Shown piece after piece: positions 35,059-41,715 of a DNA stretch of 54,174 nucleotides. Source of the stretch: JBIOWF01 sp044868295 (lineage in GTDB: Bacteria > Actinomycetota > Actinomycetes > Streptosporangiales > Streptosporangiaceae); contig JBIOWF010000355.1 of NCBI GenBank assembly GCA_044868295.1, positions 1 through 54,174 on the forward strand, given 5' to 3'. Every line of letters begins with the position of its first letter. Position 1 is the stretch's first letter. Position numbers and translations under genes: made by a program. The notes beneath the pieces are model-generated. The model had not been told where the DNA came from. It saw nothing but the letters and a program-made list of their open reading frames with translations, and ran no database searches.

Positions 35059-36771
35059 TCAGACGAGCAGCCGCACCTCGTCCTCGTCGTCCACCAGCGG
35101 CTCGTACAGCGGCAGCAGCACGCCGCCCTCTGCCCTGTCCGGCGACTTCACACCCCGCTTCTTCATGTCGGCCTTCTTCTCGATCACCGAGTTGCCGCGA
35201 CTGTTGGTGAGCAGCTTCGGCGCTGACAACTGGCCCGCCGCCATCTCATCCACCCGGAGCCGGATCGCCGTCACCCCGTTCTCATCCGGCTGGGTCAGGC
35301 TCCGCCCTGCCAGCCACATCTCCGCCCGCTTGTTCTCCGGCCGGAGCGTCGCCTCGTCCGGCTCCCTGCCGGTCTTCTCGGCCACGTTCACCCAAACGAT
35401 CTCAGCGTCGTGCTCGCCCTCCTCGCCCCACCGCGACAGGAGGCTCGCAACACCGTGCCCGATCCCAATCGAGTCGACCTTCACGCGGACGGGCGCCGTG
35501 GTGCCGAGAGCCGCCCTCAACGCTTCCGCGCGGCGAATGTGCTCCAGGACGATTCCCGCCACATCCACCGAGTTGGCCAGTTCCGGCCCTGATGACGCAT
35601 GCTGAACCGTCACCAGGTCGTGAACCGCTCGGCCGATCACCATCTCGTCGCCGCCATCAGCGGCTACGTCCACTCCAAGGCGGATCCACGACCCCCGGAA
35701 GACTTTCCACTCGGCGGTTTCGTCCGGCAACCCCAGATCGCACAGCCGGATCCCGCCCGCAGGCTCATCCTGCTTGACCGCGAGGTCGACCCAGTCCGCC
35801 GGGATGACCGCGTTCGCCAGCCCCTTCGGGAACTTCGCGTGGATCTTCGCCCTGACGTAGTTCGATTTCGCTCCGTGGATGCGGATCGTGCGCTCGATCC
35901 ACTTCTCGTCGACCATGTGCTTCGCTGGCGAATGCCCGCCACCTGGGCAGGACTGGCACTCCCCGAACCACTCCCTAGTCAGATTCGGCGTGTCATACGC
36001 CGAGATCGGGATGGTAAGCACGTCAGGGTCAGCGCAGAACCTCTCAAACCAGGTCCCCGCTTGGTCTGTCGGCGGATTCCCGATCGCGATCATCTTCGAT
36101 CCGTCGCCGACCATCATGCCCGACAGGTTTTGGCCGATCGTGTGGGCGATTCCGCCGGCCTCCTCGACGACGAGTAGCAGTTCAGCCCCATGGATGCCCT
36201 GTACAGCCGCCTCGTTGTGGGGGGCGGCGGCGATGCCGTACGCGACGACAGTGTCAAGCCCGTTCTTGTCCGGGAGCTTGTACTGCGTCATGTCGATCAC
36301 GCCGGGCAACTGCGCGCGGGTGTGGGCGCCGCGGACCTCGGGCCAGAGTTGCATCGCGACTTGCCGCCATAGCGGAGCGAGGGTCACCGTCTTGCCAGTG
36401 CCCACCGGGTGGACCAGGGAATGCCAGAGCACGATCTGACCGCACGAAAAGGTCTTTGACGAGCCGAAACACGACGGGACGGCGACCTGCTTGTGCGAGG
36501 TCAACGCCTGCAGGAACCGCTTCGGGATGGACCACGCCACGCTGCCGAGGACTTGCTCGCAAAACCCGACCGGGTCGTCCCGCCACAACGCGTAGGACGT
36601 GCCGGCCACCCTGTACGCCGCCGCGTACACCTGCCGCGCCTCATCCGGGGTCAGGTCCTCCAGGAGCAGCCGACGCACGTCCGGGTCGAGCTCCATCAGC
36701 TCCTCGAACATCCGCGCCGCGAGCCGCGACTGCGCGTCCCCCGGCGACGCGACGAGCGTGGGTGTCAGCAT
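35059..36771 (-). CDS. Terminase large subunit
   Basis: 570 aa. ATPase part: adenine-binding region VPSCFGSSKTFSCGQIVLWH with a Walker-like GSSKT near residue 105, Walker B and glutamate in LLLVVEEAGGI near 185, and coupling motif IGNPPTDQAGTWF. The nuclease part has the RNase-H-like acids in RLGVDVAADGGDEMVIG (near 335) and VKVDSIGIGHG (near 420). It cuts concatemeric DNA and drives it into the prohead. ATG at 36771 overlaps the stop of the upstream 40-aa gene (ATGCTGA), a better choice than the ATG 12 nt earlier. Confidence 0.95.
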   Translation of the reverse strand: MLTPTLVASPGDAQSRLAARMFEELMELDPDVRRLLLEDLTPDEARQVYAAAYRVAGTSYALWRDDPVGFCEQVLGSVAWSIPKRFLQALTSHKQVAVPSCFGSSKTFSCGQIVLWHSLVHPVGTGKTVTLAPLWRQVAMQLWPEVRGAHTRAQLPGVIDMTQYKLPDKNGLDTVVAYGIAAAPHNEAAVQGIHGAELLLVVEEAGGIAHTIGQNLSGMMVGDGSKMIAIGNPPTDQAGTWFERFCADPDVLTIPISAYDTPNLTREWFGECQSCPGGGHSPAKHMVDEKWIERTIRIHGAKSNYVRAKIHAKFPKGLANAVIPADWVDLAVKQDEPAGGIRLCDLGLPDETAEWKVFRGSWIRLGVDVAADGGDEMVIGRAVHDLVTVQHASSGPELANSVDVAGIVLEHIRRAEALRAALGTTAPVRVKVDSIGIGHGVASLLSRWGEEGEHDAEIVWVNVAEKTGREPDEATLRPENKRAEMWLAGRSLTQPDENGVTAIRLRVDEMAAGQLSAPKLLTNSRGNSVIEKKADMKKRGVKSPDRAEGGVLLPLYEPLVDDEDEVRLLV

Positions 36772-36887
36772 CGGCGGCCACAACGCTCACGCAGGGCCAG
36801 CCGGGCAGCGATCTCAAGCCCTGCCGATCGCAGACAGACCGGCATGCGGCAGCCATCGCAGACGGTCCACACGGTGCAGGAGATCAC
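36765..36887 (-). CDS. Tiny CxxC protein leading the terminase operon
   Basis: 40 aa from GTG at 36887: MISCTVWTVCDGCRMPVC, then a basic helix ending GRRC. Four spaced cysteines suggest a metal knuckle. The GTG lies exactly 8 nt after CACCAT of site k, so it is predicted as a leaderless start, and its stop overlaps the terminase start. I infer a real small gene whose translation couples to terminase. A competing 27-codon frame from the ATG at 36899 is less likely. Confidence 0.5.
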   Translation of the reverse strand: MISCTVWTVCDGCRMPVCLRSAGLEIAARLALRERCGRRC

Positions 36888-36895
36888 GGCCTGGC

Positions 36896-36922
36896 ATGGT
36901 GGAGCCCCGGGCGGTTAACGTC
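36896..36922 (-). promoter_or_regulatory. Late-type bipartite promoter, site k (terminase)
   Basis: Leftward GACGTTA (36922-36916), 14 nt, CACCAT (36901-36896), 8 nt, GTG at 36887. The 14-nt spacer is one arm of the hairpin 36902-36934 and the half-site lies in its loop. Confidence 0.65.
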
Positions 36923-36934
36923 CACCCGGGGCTC
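36902..36934. terminator. Hairpin after the multi-HTH gene, overlapping site k
   Basis: Perfect arms GAGCCCCGGG / CCCGGGGCTC with a 13-nt loop containing GTTAACGTC. It lies 26 bp after the stop of the gene at 36960 and can end that transcript just where the terminase promoter begins. Confidence 0.7.
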
Positions 36935-36959
36935 CCTGTTGCTGCACTACACGGCGACG

Positions 36960-38141
36960 TCAGCCGCTCGTCACCTCGGCCCGCTCCGGAACGGCGTAGG
37001 CGGCGACCGCGTCCGGGATCCCCACCACCTCGGCGATCTCGACGGCCGTCATGCCCCGCTCCGCCAGCGCAACCGCGGCCTTCCACAGGGGGCCGTACCA
37101 CTTGGCGAAGAACGACGCAGGCTCGAACACCCGCAGCACATTCAAGCCGTACGGAAACTCCTCATGGGCCGGAAGGTCGCCGGCCTTCCACCAGGCAGTC
37201 ACCCTGCCCTTGACCACGCCGACCGGCTCACCGAGCAGATCAGCAAGCGGACGCACCGCCATGCGGCCCCGGTCGTCCACCCCCGTCACCCGGATGGATT
37301 CCCGGTTCCGGTACGTACGCCACTTGGCTTCGGTCGCTCTCGGCTCGTACACGGTACGGCCGAGAACGAACTTCGAGGGAGGAGTTTCCTCTTCGGCGAG
37401 CCCTCGCAGCCACTGGGATACCTGGTCGTACGTGGCAGGCTGGGCGGGGGCGGACAGGTGTTCCACCAGCTCGCGGGCGGACAACCAATCATGCCGGTTG
37501 TCCTTCCACCATCTGACCGTCGCTGCCTCCTCGAACAGTATCCGCTGCGCGTCACGCCGGGTCGGCGGCCCATCGAGCTCGGCCCGGTGGGTTCCCTCGA
37601 CTCGAGCGAGGAACCGCTCGACCGGCACACCAAGCCGGTCCGCGATGACCGGGGCGGGGACCCAGCGGCCGCCCTCACCAGCTTGCCCGGCCGGGCTGGG
37701 GTCTTTCGCCTTGATGTCCTTGCCAACCTGCGGGTGCGACAGCCCTGTCCTTTTGACGATCTCAGCAGGCGCCAGGCCGGAGCCACCCGCGTGGAGCGCC
37801 TGCACTGCGGCGATCCGCTTGCGGGCGTTCTTGTCCTTCGTGGTGGCGATCTCGGCGATCTCGGCCACCTTGGCGGCGATGATGTCCTCGGCCTCCTCCG
37901 CCGTCCACTGCGGAAGCAGCGAGTCGACGGGCGCGTGCGGCAGGAGCTCGTTGTACCAGGCGGTTCGGGAGACACCCATTTTCTTCCACGTCTTGGCCGG
38001 CTGGTGCTCGTGGAGGCGGACGAGGACAAAGCCGGCGAGGTTCCGCCTGTGCGCTGCCTGGCTGTGGAGGTCGATCGCGGCTTGGACGGCGCTGTGCGCC
38101 GACTTGGCCTGTCTCACGAGAGTCGTCTCTGCGGTAGCCAT
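36960..38141 (-). CDS. Multi-HTH DNA-binding protein, candidate small terminase
   Basis: 393 aa from ATG at 38141. Helical N-terminus, then several HTH-like units: TWKKMGVSRTAWYNEL (near 50), APAEIVKRTGLSHPQVGKDI (near 145), PAPVIADRLGVPVERFLARV (near 180), TYDQVSQWLRGLAEEE (near 255), VRPLADLLGEPVGVVKGRVT (near 310) and MTAVEIAEVVGIPDAVAAYA at the end. Position just upstream of the large terminase suggests the packaging-site recognition subunit, although it is longer than usual. A transcription or replication regulator is the alternative. Confidence 0.6.
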   Translation of the reverse strand: MATAETTLVRQAKSAHSAVQAAIDLHSQAAHRRNLAGFVLVRLHEHQPAKTWKKMGVSRTAWYNELLPHAPVDSLLPQWTAEEAEDIIAAKVAEIAEIATTKDKNARKRIAAVQALHAGGSGLAPAEIVKRTGLSHPQVGKDIKAKDPSPAGQAGEGGRWVPAPVIADRLGVPVERFLARVEGTHRAELDGPPTRRDAQRILFEEAATVRWWKDNRHDWLSARELVEHLSAPAQPATYDQVSQWLRGLAEEETPPSKFVLGRTVYEPRATEAKWRTYRNRESIRVTGVDDRGRMAVRPLADLLGEPVGVVKGRVTAWWKAGDLPAHEEFPYGLNVLRVFEPASFFAKWYGPLWKAAVALAERGMTAVEIAEVVGIPDAVAAYAVPERAEVTSG

Positions 38142-38197
38142 GGTGGGTCCTATCGGTGGGGCCGGTTTCCTGGGGCTCCCCTCCCGCATAAACGGTT

Positions 38198-38229
38198 GGG
38201 CTGTGGACGCTTCCGCACGTCCACAGCCC
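38198..38229. terminator. Hairpin after the RusA-like gene
   Basis: Perfect 12-bp arms GGGCTGTGGACG / CGTCCACAGCCC around 8 nt, 16 bp beyond the stop at 38246 in the leftward direction. Confidence 0.8.
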
Positions 38230-38245
38230 AAAGAGTACATGACGT

Positions 38246-38731
38246 TTATTTGATTGCGAAGGCGGTGCCGAAATCAGCCGCGTCGCCGCTCATACGGCCC
38301 GGCCCTTCGCCGGACACGGTCAGGTCCCAGATCTGCAACACGATCTGGCCAAGCTTCACCGGCTCGCCGAGCCTCATATCGGGCCCCACCACATGCTCGT
38401 CATCGTCATCCGGCAGGATCCCTGTCCCCGGCATCACGACACCCTTGATCTTCTGATCGGTGAGCCCGTCAATCGCCGCTTTGAAGGAGGGATACCAGTT
38501 CGCCGGGTCCCGCACCCGCCGGGTCGGCGGGCAATACAGGCCTCGGATGTACACGCGTTCCAGGCGGGGGATCTTCTCCTTCCGAGACATCACCCGGGCC
38601 GCATCCTTGATCGCCTGAGTCAGCCTGTTCCGCGCCATGTGGTGCTGCCGGTCGTTGGAGTTGATCAGCTTGATCCCTGCCGGGAGAGCGATCGTGTAGT
38701 CCGGCGGGCGGGCGTTCTCGTCATCGAACAT
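38246..38731 (-). CDS. RusA-like Holliday-junction resolvase
   Basis: 161 aa. RusA features: LPAGIKLINSNDRQHHMARN start, basic RKEKIPRLERVYIRGLYCPP, the acidic RDPANWYPSFKAAIDGLTDQ (D-x-x-N...K...D) and GILPDDDDEHV that supply the metal-binding aspartates. It resolves branched DNA before packaging or during replication. ATG at 38731 follows GAAGGAGG and overlaps the upstream gene by 11 bp. RusA genes beside terminase are common in phages. Confidence 0.8.
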   Translation of the reverse strand: MFDDENARPPDYTIALPAGIKLINSNDRQHHMARNRLTQAIKDAARVMSRKEKIPRLERVYIRGLYCPPTRRVRDPANWYPSFKAAIDGLTDQKIKGVVMPGTGILPDDDDEHVVGPDMRLGEPVKLGQIVLQIWDLTVSGEGPGRMSGDAADFGTAFAIK

Positions 38732-39113
38732 CGGTGGCCTCCTTCGCAGGACGGGCGCCGAAGATGACGTCACAGATGTTGCCGGCGATCAACTGCTCGG
38801 CTATCTCCGGCGGCGCATCGCGATAGCGTGCCTTTCCCTGGCAGATGAGGACGGCGATCCGTTCCTCGACCTGCTCCCGCTTGAGGTCCCGATCAATCAT
38901 CACCTGGGGGAGGTAGATGGTCAGGTCGAGGTCCTCCTCGAACGAGTCGCGGAGGCAGTCTCTCCCGTTGAACGGCTGCAAGGCGGTGCCGTACGAGTCG
39001 ATCCCGATCTGGCGCCGCTCTTTGATGAGCGCGATCAGGCGCGTCTGGATGTCAGTGTGGTCGTTGGGGATGGGAATCGGCTGATCGCTGGGACGCCGCT
39101 TCAGGTAAGACAT
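38721..39113 (-). CDS. Unknown helical protein, MazG-like pattern
   Basis: 130 aa. Contains ERRQIGIDSYGTALQPFNGR followed by DCLRDSFEEDLDLTIYLPQV, an E-D-x-D helix pattern resembling phage MazG-like nucleotide pyrophosphohydrolases in the YGTxLQxxNGRDxLxDxxEExLD family. The active-site set is incomplete by eye, so the enzymatic call is weak. Start ATG at 39113 rather than the in-frame start 15 nt upstream. Overlaps the RusA-like gene downstream. Confidence 0.6.
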   Translation of the reverse strand: MSYLKRRPSDQPIPIPNDHTDIQTRLIALIKERRQIGIDSYGTALQPFNGRDCLRDSFEEDLDLTIYLPQVMIDRDLKREQVEERIAVLICQGKARYRDAPPEIAEQLIAGNICDVIFGARPAKEATDVR

Positions 39114-39136
39114 TCGGCTGCTCTCCAAGGGGGAAG

Positions 39137-39162
39137 GGGCGCGAACCGTACGGCTCGCGCCC
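39137..39162. terminator. Hairpin after the frameshifted secreted-protein gene
   Basis: Arms GGGCGCGAACCG / CGGCTCGCGCCC (one A-C/G-U type mismatch) with a 2-nt loop, 11 bp beyond the stop at 39174 in the leftward direction. Confidence 0.65.
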
Positions 39163-39173
39163 TCACTGGGGGG

Positions 39174-39595
39174 TTAGAAGTCCGCTTCGATGGCGTCGTC
39201 GGGGAGCACGCAGTCGTAGGCGACGGAGTAGCCGACCGGCCAGACGTGCGGCGGATACCAGCCGTAGCCCGCGTAGAAGCGGTAACCACGGTTGTCACGG
39301 ACGGCTGCTTGATCACCACGTACGTGGTCTTGGCTGGCGCTGGCCTATTGGTGGGCTTCCAGCCGTTGCGGGTTGTGAGCCGGTCCCGGTTGGTGGACCA
39401 CGAACTCGTGGTCCTGCTCGTGCTGGGGCGGCTGGAGGTTGAACTCCTGCTGCTCGTGCTGCTGCTGGATGACTTCGACGACGAACCGCCGCCGGGGCCG
39501 GCGGCGGCGCACGCGGGCCGGTCGTCCCAGGCGATGACCACGAACGCGGTCACCACCAAGGCGACGACGGCGAGGACCTGGATGGTTTTGCGCAT
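39174..39595 (-). CDS. Secreted or membrane-anchored protein, frameshifted
   Basis: ATG at 39595 has a strong GAAGGAG. The first frame gives a signal/anchor segment (TIQVLAVVALVVTAFVVIAW), a Ser/Thr/Arg-rich stretch and TTYVVIKQPS, all with GC-rich third bases. From about 39300 coding quality passes to the frame -1 of it, giving RDNRGYRFYAGYGWYPPHVW and a Tyr/Pro/Val-rich end VAYDCVLPDDAIEADF with a stop at 39174. In the first frame the sequence instead degenerates into Thr/Arg/Ser runs. So either one base is missing or a -1 shift restores the protein. Function unknown. Confidence 0.6.
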
Positions 39596-39643
39596 GACTC
39601 TCCTTCAGTTCGGTCGGGGGATGTCCACGTGCTGGCCGCGGGC

Positions 39644-40339
39644 CTATGCGGCTCCTCGCGCGGCGCGCTTCTTGGCCCACTGGTAGACCCGCTCGGCCTG
39701 CTCACACGCCTCGCATGGGTCTTCGCCGCGGGCCTTGTGCCGGGCATGCGCGGCGTGCGTGCCGCACGGCTGAAGCGCAGCTTCACGCTCTGCCTGGGCC
39801 TGCTCGTAGGCGATGAGGTTCCGCGCTTCGTCGAACAGGGCCCGCCCGGTTTCGGCGTTGGAGCGGAGCGCCTTGCTGACCTGGTGAGCGGTCCCGCCTC
39901 CGAGGAAGATCAGCCGGGCCGCGTGGACCTGCTCACCTCGGCGGAGAAAGATTCCATCCTCGCCGTCGAGGACGCGCCGGACGGCGATCTCGTCGATGAT
40001 GCCGTCGTCCTTGCGCTGAGGTAGCTGCATGTCAGCGAACGCGATCAGCATCGCCTGGAGCTCGGGCACTGTGGTGGGCAGGATGTCCGCCACCGTGTCG
40101 GCATTGCGCCGGTGTACGGCGGCGATCAGCGGGTGGATCTTCTGCCGCATCGCGGAGACGACTGGGTCAAGCGGGTGCTCGGTGTCGACGGTCATCCTCG
40201 ACTCCCCGCTCAGACCGCCGGGTGGCGGCTCGCCGTAGCCATGGGAGCTCCGGGCCCAGGCGTTCGTGGGGAGGTGGCCGGCGAGATTGTCAGGCAGCGG
40301 GGCTGCGGTGTGCGTGGGGTGTTCCTGGGTTCGGTGCAT
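39644..40339 (-). CDS. Small replication-region protein with C-terminal Cys motif
   Basis: 231 aa from ATG at 40339, about 60 nt after the promoter block at 40400; an in-frame ATG at 40192 behind GGGGAG is an alternative. Helical middle (LDPVVSAMRQKIHPLIAAVH, TTVPELQAMLIAFADMQLPQ, DGIIDEIAVRRVLDGEDGIF) and a C-terminal C-G-T-H...R-H-x-x-R-G-E-D-P-C-E-A-C segment frequent in actinobacterial phage proteins, a likely zinc site. First gene of the leftward 40.3-37 kb operon. Confidence 0.65.
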   Translation of the reverse strand: MHRTQEHPTHTAAPLPDNLAGHLPTNAWARSSHGYGEPPPGGLSGESRMTVDTEHPLDPVVSAMRQKIHPLIAAVHRRNADTVADILPTTVPELQAMLIAFADMQLPQRKDDGIIDEIAVRRVLDGEDGIFLRRGEQVHAARLIFLGGGTAHQVSKALRSNAETGRALFDEARNLIAYEQAQAEREAALQPCGTHAAHARHKARGEDPCEACEQAERVYQWAKKRAARGAA

Positions 40340-40399
40340 GGTGGGGTCTTCTTCCTGGGGCGTGCGTGGCGGCGGCAAGGTCCGAATCTCGCCGACAAA

Positions 40400-40419
40400 T
40401 CAAACAGTATAGGAGATTT
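40400..40419 (-). promoter_or_regulatory. Promoter block of the 40.3 kb operon
   Basis: Read leftward AAATCTCCTATACTGTTTGA with TATACT as -10. It matches 17 of 20 bases with the block at 6555, and the 27 nt ending in AAATCTCC also align without gaps. Confidence 0.7.
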
Positions 40420-40473
40420 TGCACCGTCTCCAGTTCTGGAAGATTCCCGACCCGTTCGCACCCAGCCGCCGGG

Positions 40474-40501
40474 GACGCAATCACATCCGGGCGCTAACGT
40501 C
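40474..40501. promoter_or_regulatory. 28-bp palindromic operator-like site l
   Basis: GACGCAA, 14 nt, TAACGTC: two inverted copies of the late half-site. Read leftward it begins 82 bp before the AAATCTCC block, almost the same as the 80 bp at site c. Confidence 0.65.
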
Positions 40502-40530
40502 CTCTCGCACGTCAACACCCCATTGACCAG

Positions 40531-40591
40531 CCGCCACGTGGCGGAGGAGAACATGACAAAGCCCCCGGGACCCAGCACGGTCCGAGGGCTT
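40531..40591. other. Palindrome and terminator-like hairpin in the 40.34-40.70 kb gap
   Basis: A perfect 14-bp palindrome CCGCCACGTGGCGG (40531-40544) overlaps a GGAGGAG-ATG signal. This is followed at once by a hairpin (40559-40591, arms around AAGCCCCCGGGACC / GGTCCGAGGGCTT) and GTTTAC. The arrangement of ribosome-binding site, short frame and hairpin resembles an attenuator. No protein product is supported. Confidence 0.45.
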
Positions 40592-40698
40592 GTTTACGCT
40601 TTGGGGACGCGCCGGCGCATGCCGACCCTAGGCAGCCTGACACCGGCGATGTCCCGATACCGGCCTGAATCGGTTGATCGTTTCGCTACCGTTCGGCC

Positions 40699-41322
40699 GT
40701 GGAAATCAACGACTGGATCACTCTGGGCAGCGCCGTCACCGCCTTGTGCACCGCCATCTGGGCACTGGTCTACAACAGGGCAACCGTCCGCACTGGCAAG
40801 GTCTCTGCGGACGCCGCCGTACGATCAGCCGACGCTGCCGTACGCTCGGCTGATGCCGCTGACGCTTCAGCAGCAGCTTCGGCCCGCTCGGCTGAGGAGG
40901 CTGCTGCGGTCTCACGCATCGAACGGGACCGCGAGCATGCCGCCCTCCGCCCACCGCCTCCGGCTGAGATCACCGGCGAGCTCAGCGGGGAGGGCCCGCG
41001 CCAGTCGCTGTTCGGCGAGTTCGTCGTCCCCCGCGACTACCGGGTGCACGCCGTGGCCTGGAACGGTACCTCCCACACTCCGATTAGTCTGCCTCTGCTG
41101 GTGCGTGCCAACCAGGTCAACCGCTTCTGCATCGAGTCGTGGCCCCAGGGCCGGAAGCAGCCGCAGACTCGCGAGATCGAATTCGAGTTCTGGCCACCCG
41201 CCGAGACGGACGGCGTAGAGGCGTGGGCGTGCCCCTGCGACCGGCCCCACTCCGAGAAGGAGGGCCATTGGCGCTGGCGTGTCCCGCTCTCCTACACCGA
41301 CGTTCTCGACACCATCGGGTAA
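40699..41322 (+). CDS. Membrane-anchored protein of unknown function
   Basis: 207 aa from GTG, 6 nt after a TACCGT, so perhaps leaderless. One N-terminal membrane segment (ITLGSAVTALCTAIWALVYN), then a coiled stretch with repeated SADAAVR/SADAADAS units (residues 35-70), then a soluble beta-rich domain (SLFGEFVVPRDYRVHAVAWN, TREIEFEFWPPAETDGVEAW) with a CPCDRPH motif. Common layout in actinobacterial genomes, function unknown. Confidence 0.7.
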   Translation: MEINDWITLGSAVTALCTAIWALVYNRATVRTGKVSADAAVRSADAAVRSADAADASAAASARSAEEAAAVSRIERDREHAALRPPPPAEITGELSGEGPRQSLFGEFVVPRDYRVHAVAWNGTSHTPISLPLLVRANQVNRFCIESWPQGRKQPQTREIEFEFWPPAETDGVEAWACPCDRPHSEKEGHWRWRVPLSYTDVLDTIG

Positions 41323-41329
41323 GGGGTGA

Positions 41330-41638
41330 TCACTTCGCTGGAACGCAGGAGGGGCACGTCAGCCCGTCCCGGTCATCCCAGCCGGAACTGAGCAGCATCA
41401 CCGCCGCCGTGTCTCGGCCCCGGCCGTCGAGGACGATGATCGGCCCCTCTCCACAGGCCGCGCAGCAGACTGGCCACGCCATCTCCGCGTTCGCTTCGGG
41501 GGCGCACCGGGCACAGAATCGCGCAGGCTGCCACGAGTCGCCGACCGGGATGAGCCACTCCGTTTCCAAGTCCGTGGCGGCCACCGGGCGCAAAGCCCAC
41601 GCTTCGCCCTGCTGGTGAACCGGAAGGCTGGACGCCAC
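41330..41638 (-). CDS. Multi-CxxC zinc-binding protein
   Basis: 102 aa from GTG at 41638. Cys pairs in FCARC, CCAAC and CPSC point to zinc ribbons; LETEWLIPVGDSWQPA precedes them. The frame remains protein-like upstream (RRCEGCKLTAGQAVHRVASS adds a fourth CxxC) as far as the KfrA-like gene end, but no ATG, GTG or TTG is in frame there, so the true start may be upstream with a rare codon. Confidence 0.65.
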   Translation of the reverse strand: MASSLPVHQQGEAWALRPVAATDLETEWLIPVGDSWQPARFCARCAPEANAEMAWPVCCAACGEGPIIVLDGRGRDTAAVMLLSSGWDDRDGLTCPSCVPAK

Positions 41639-41715
41639 GCGGTGGACGGCCTGGCCCGCCGTCAGCTTGCAACCTTCACACCGGCGCTTCAGCGCAGGCT
41701 CATCCGGGGGAGGGA

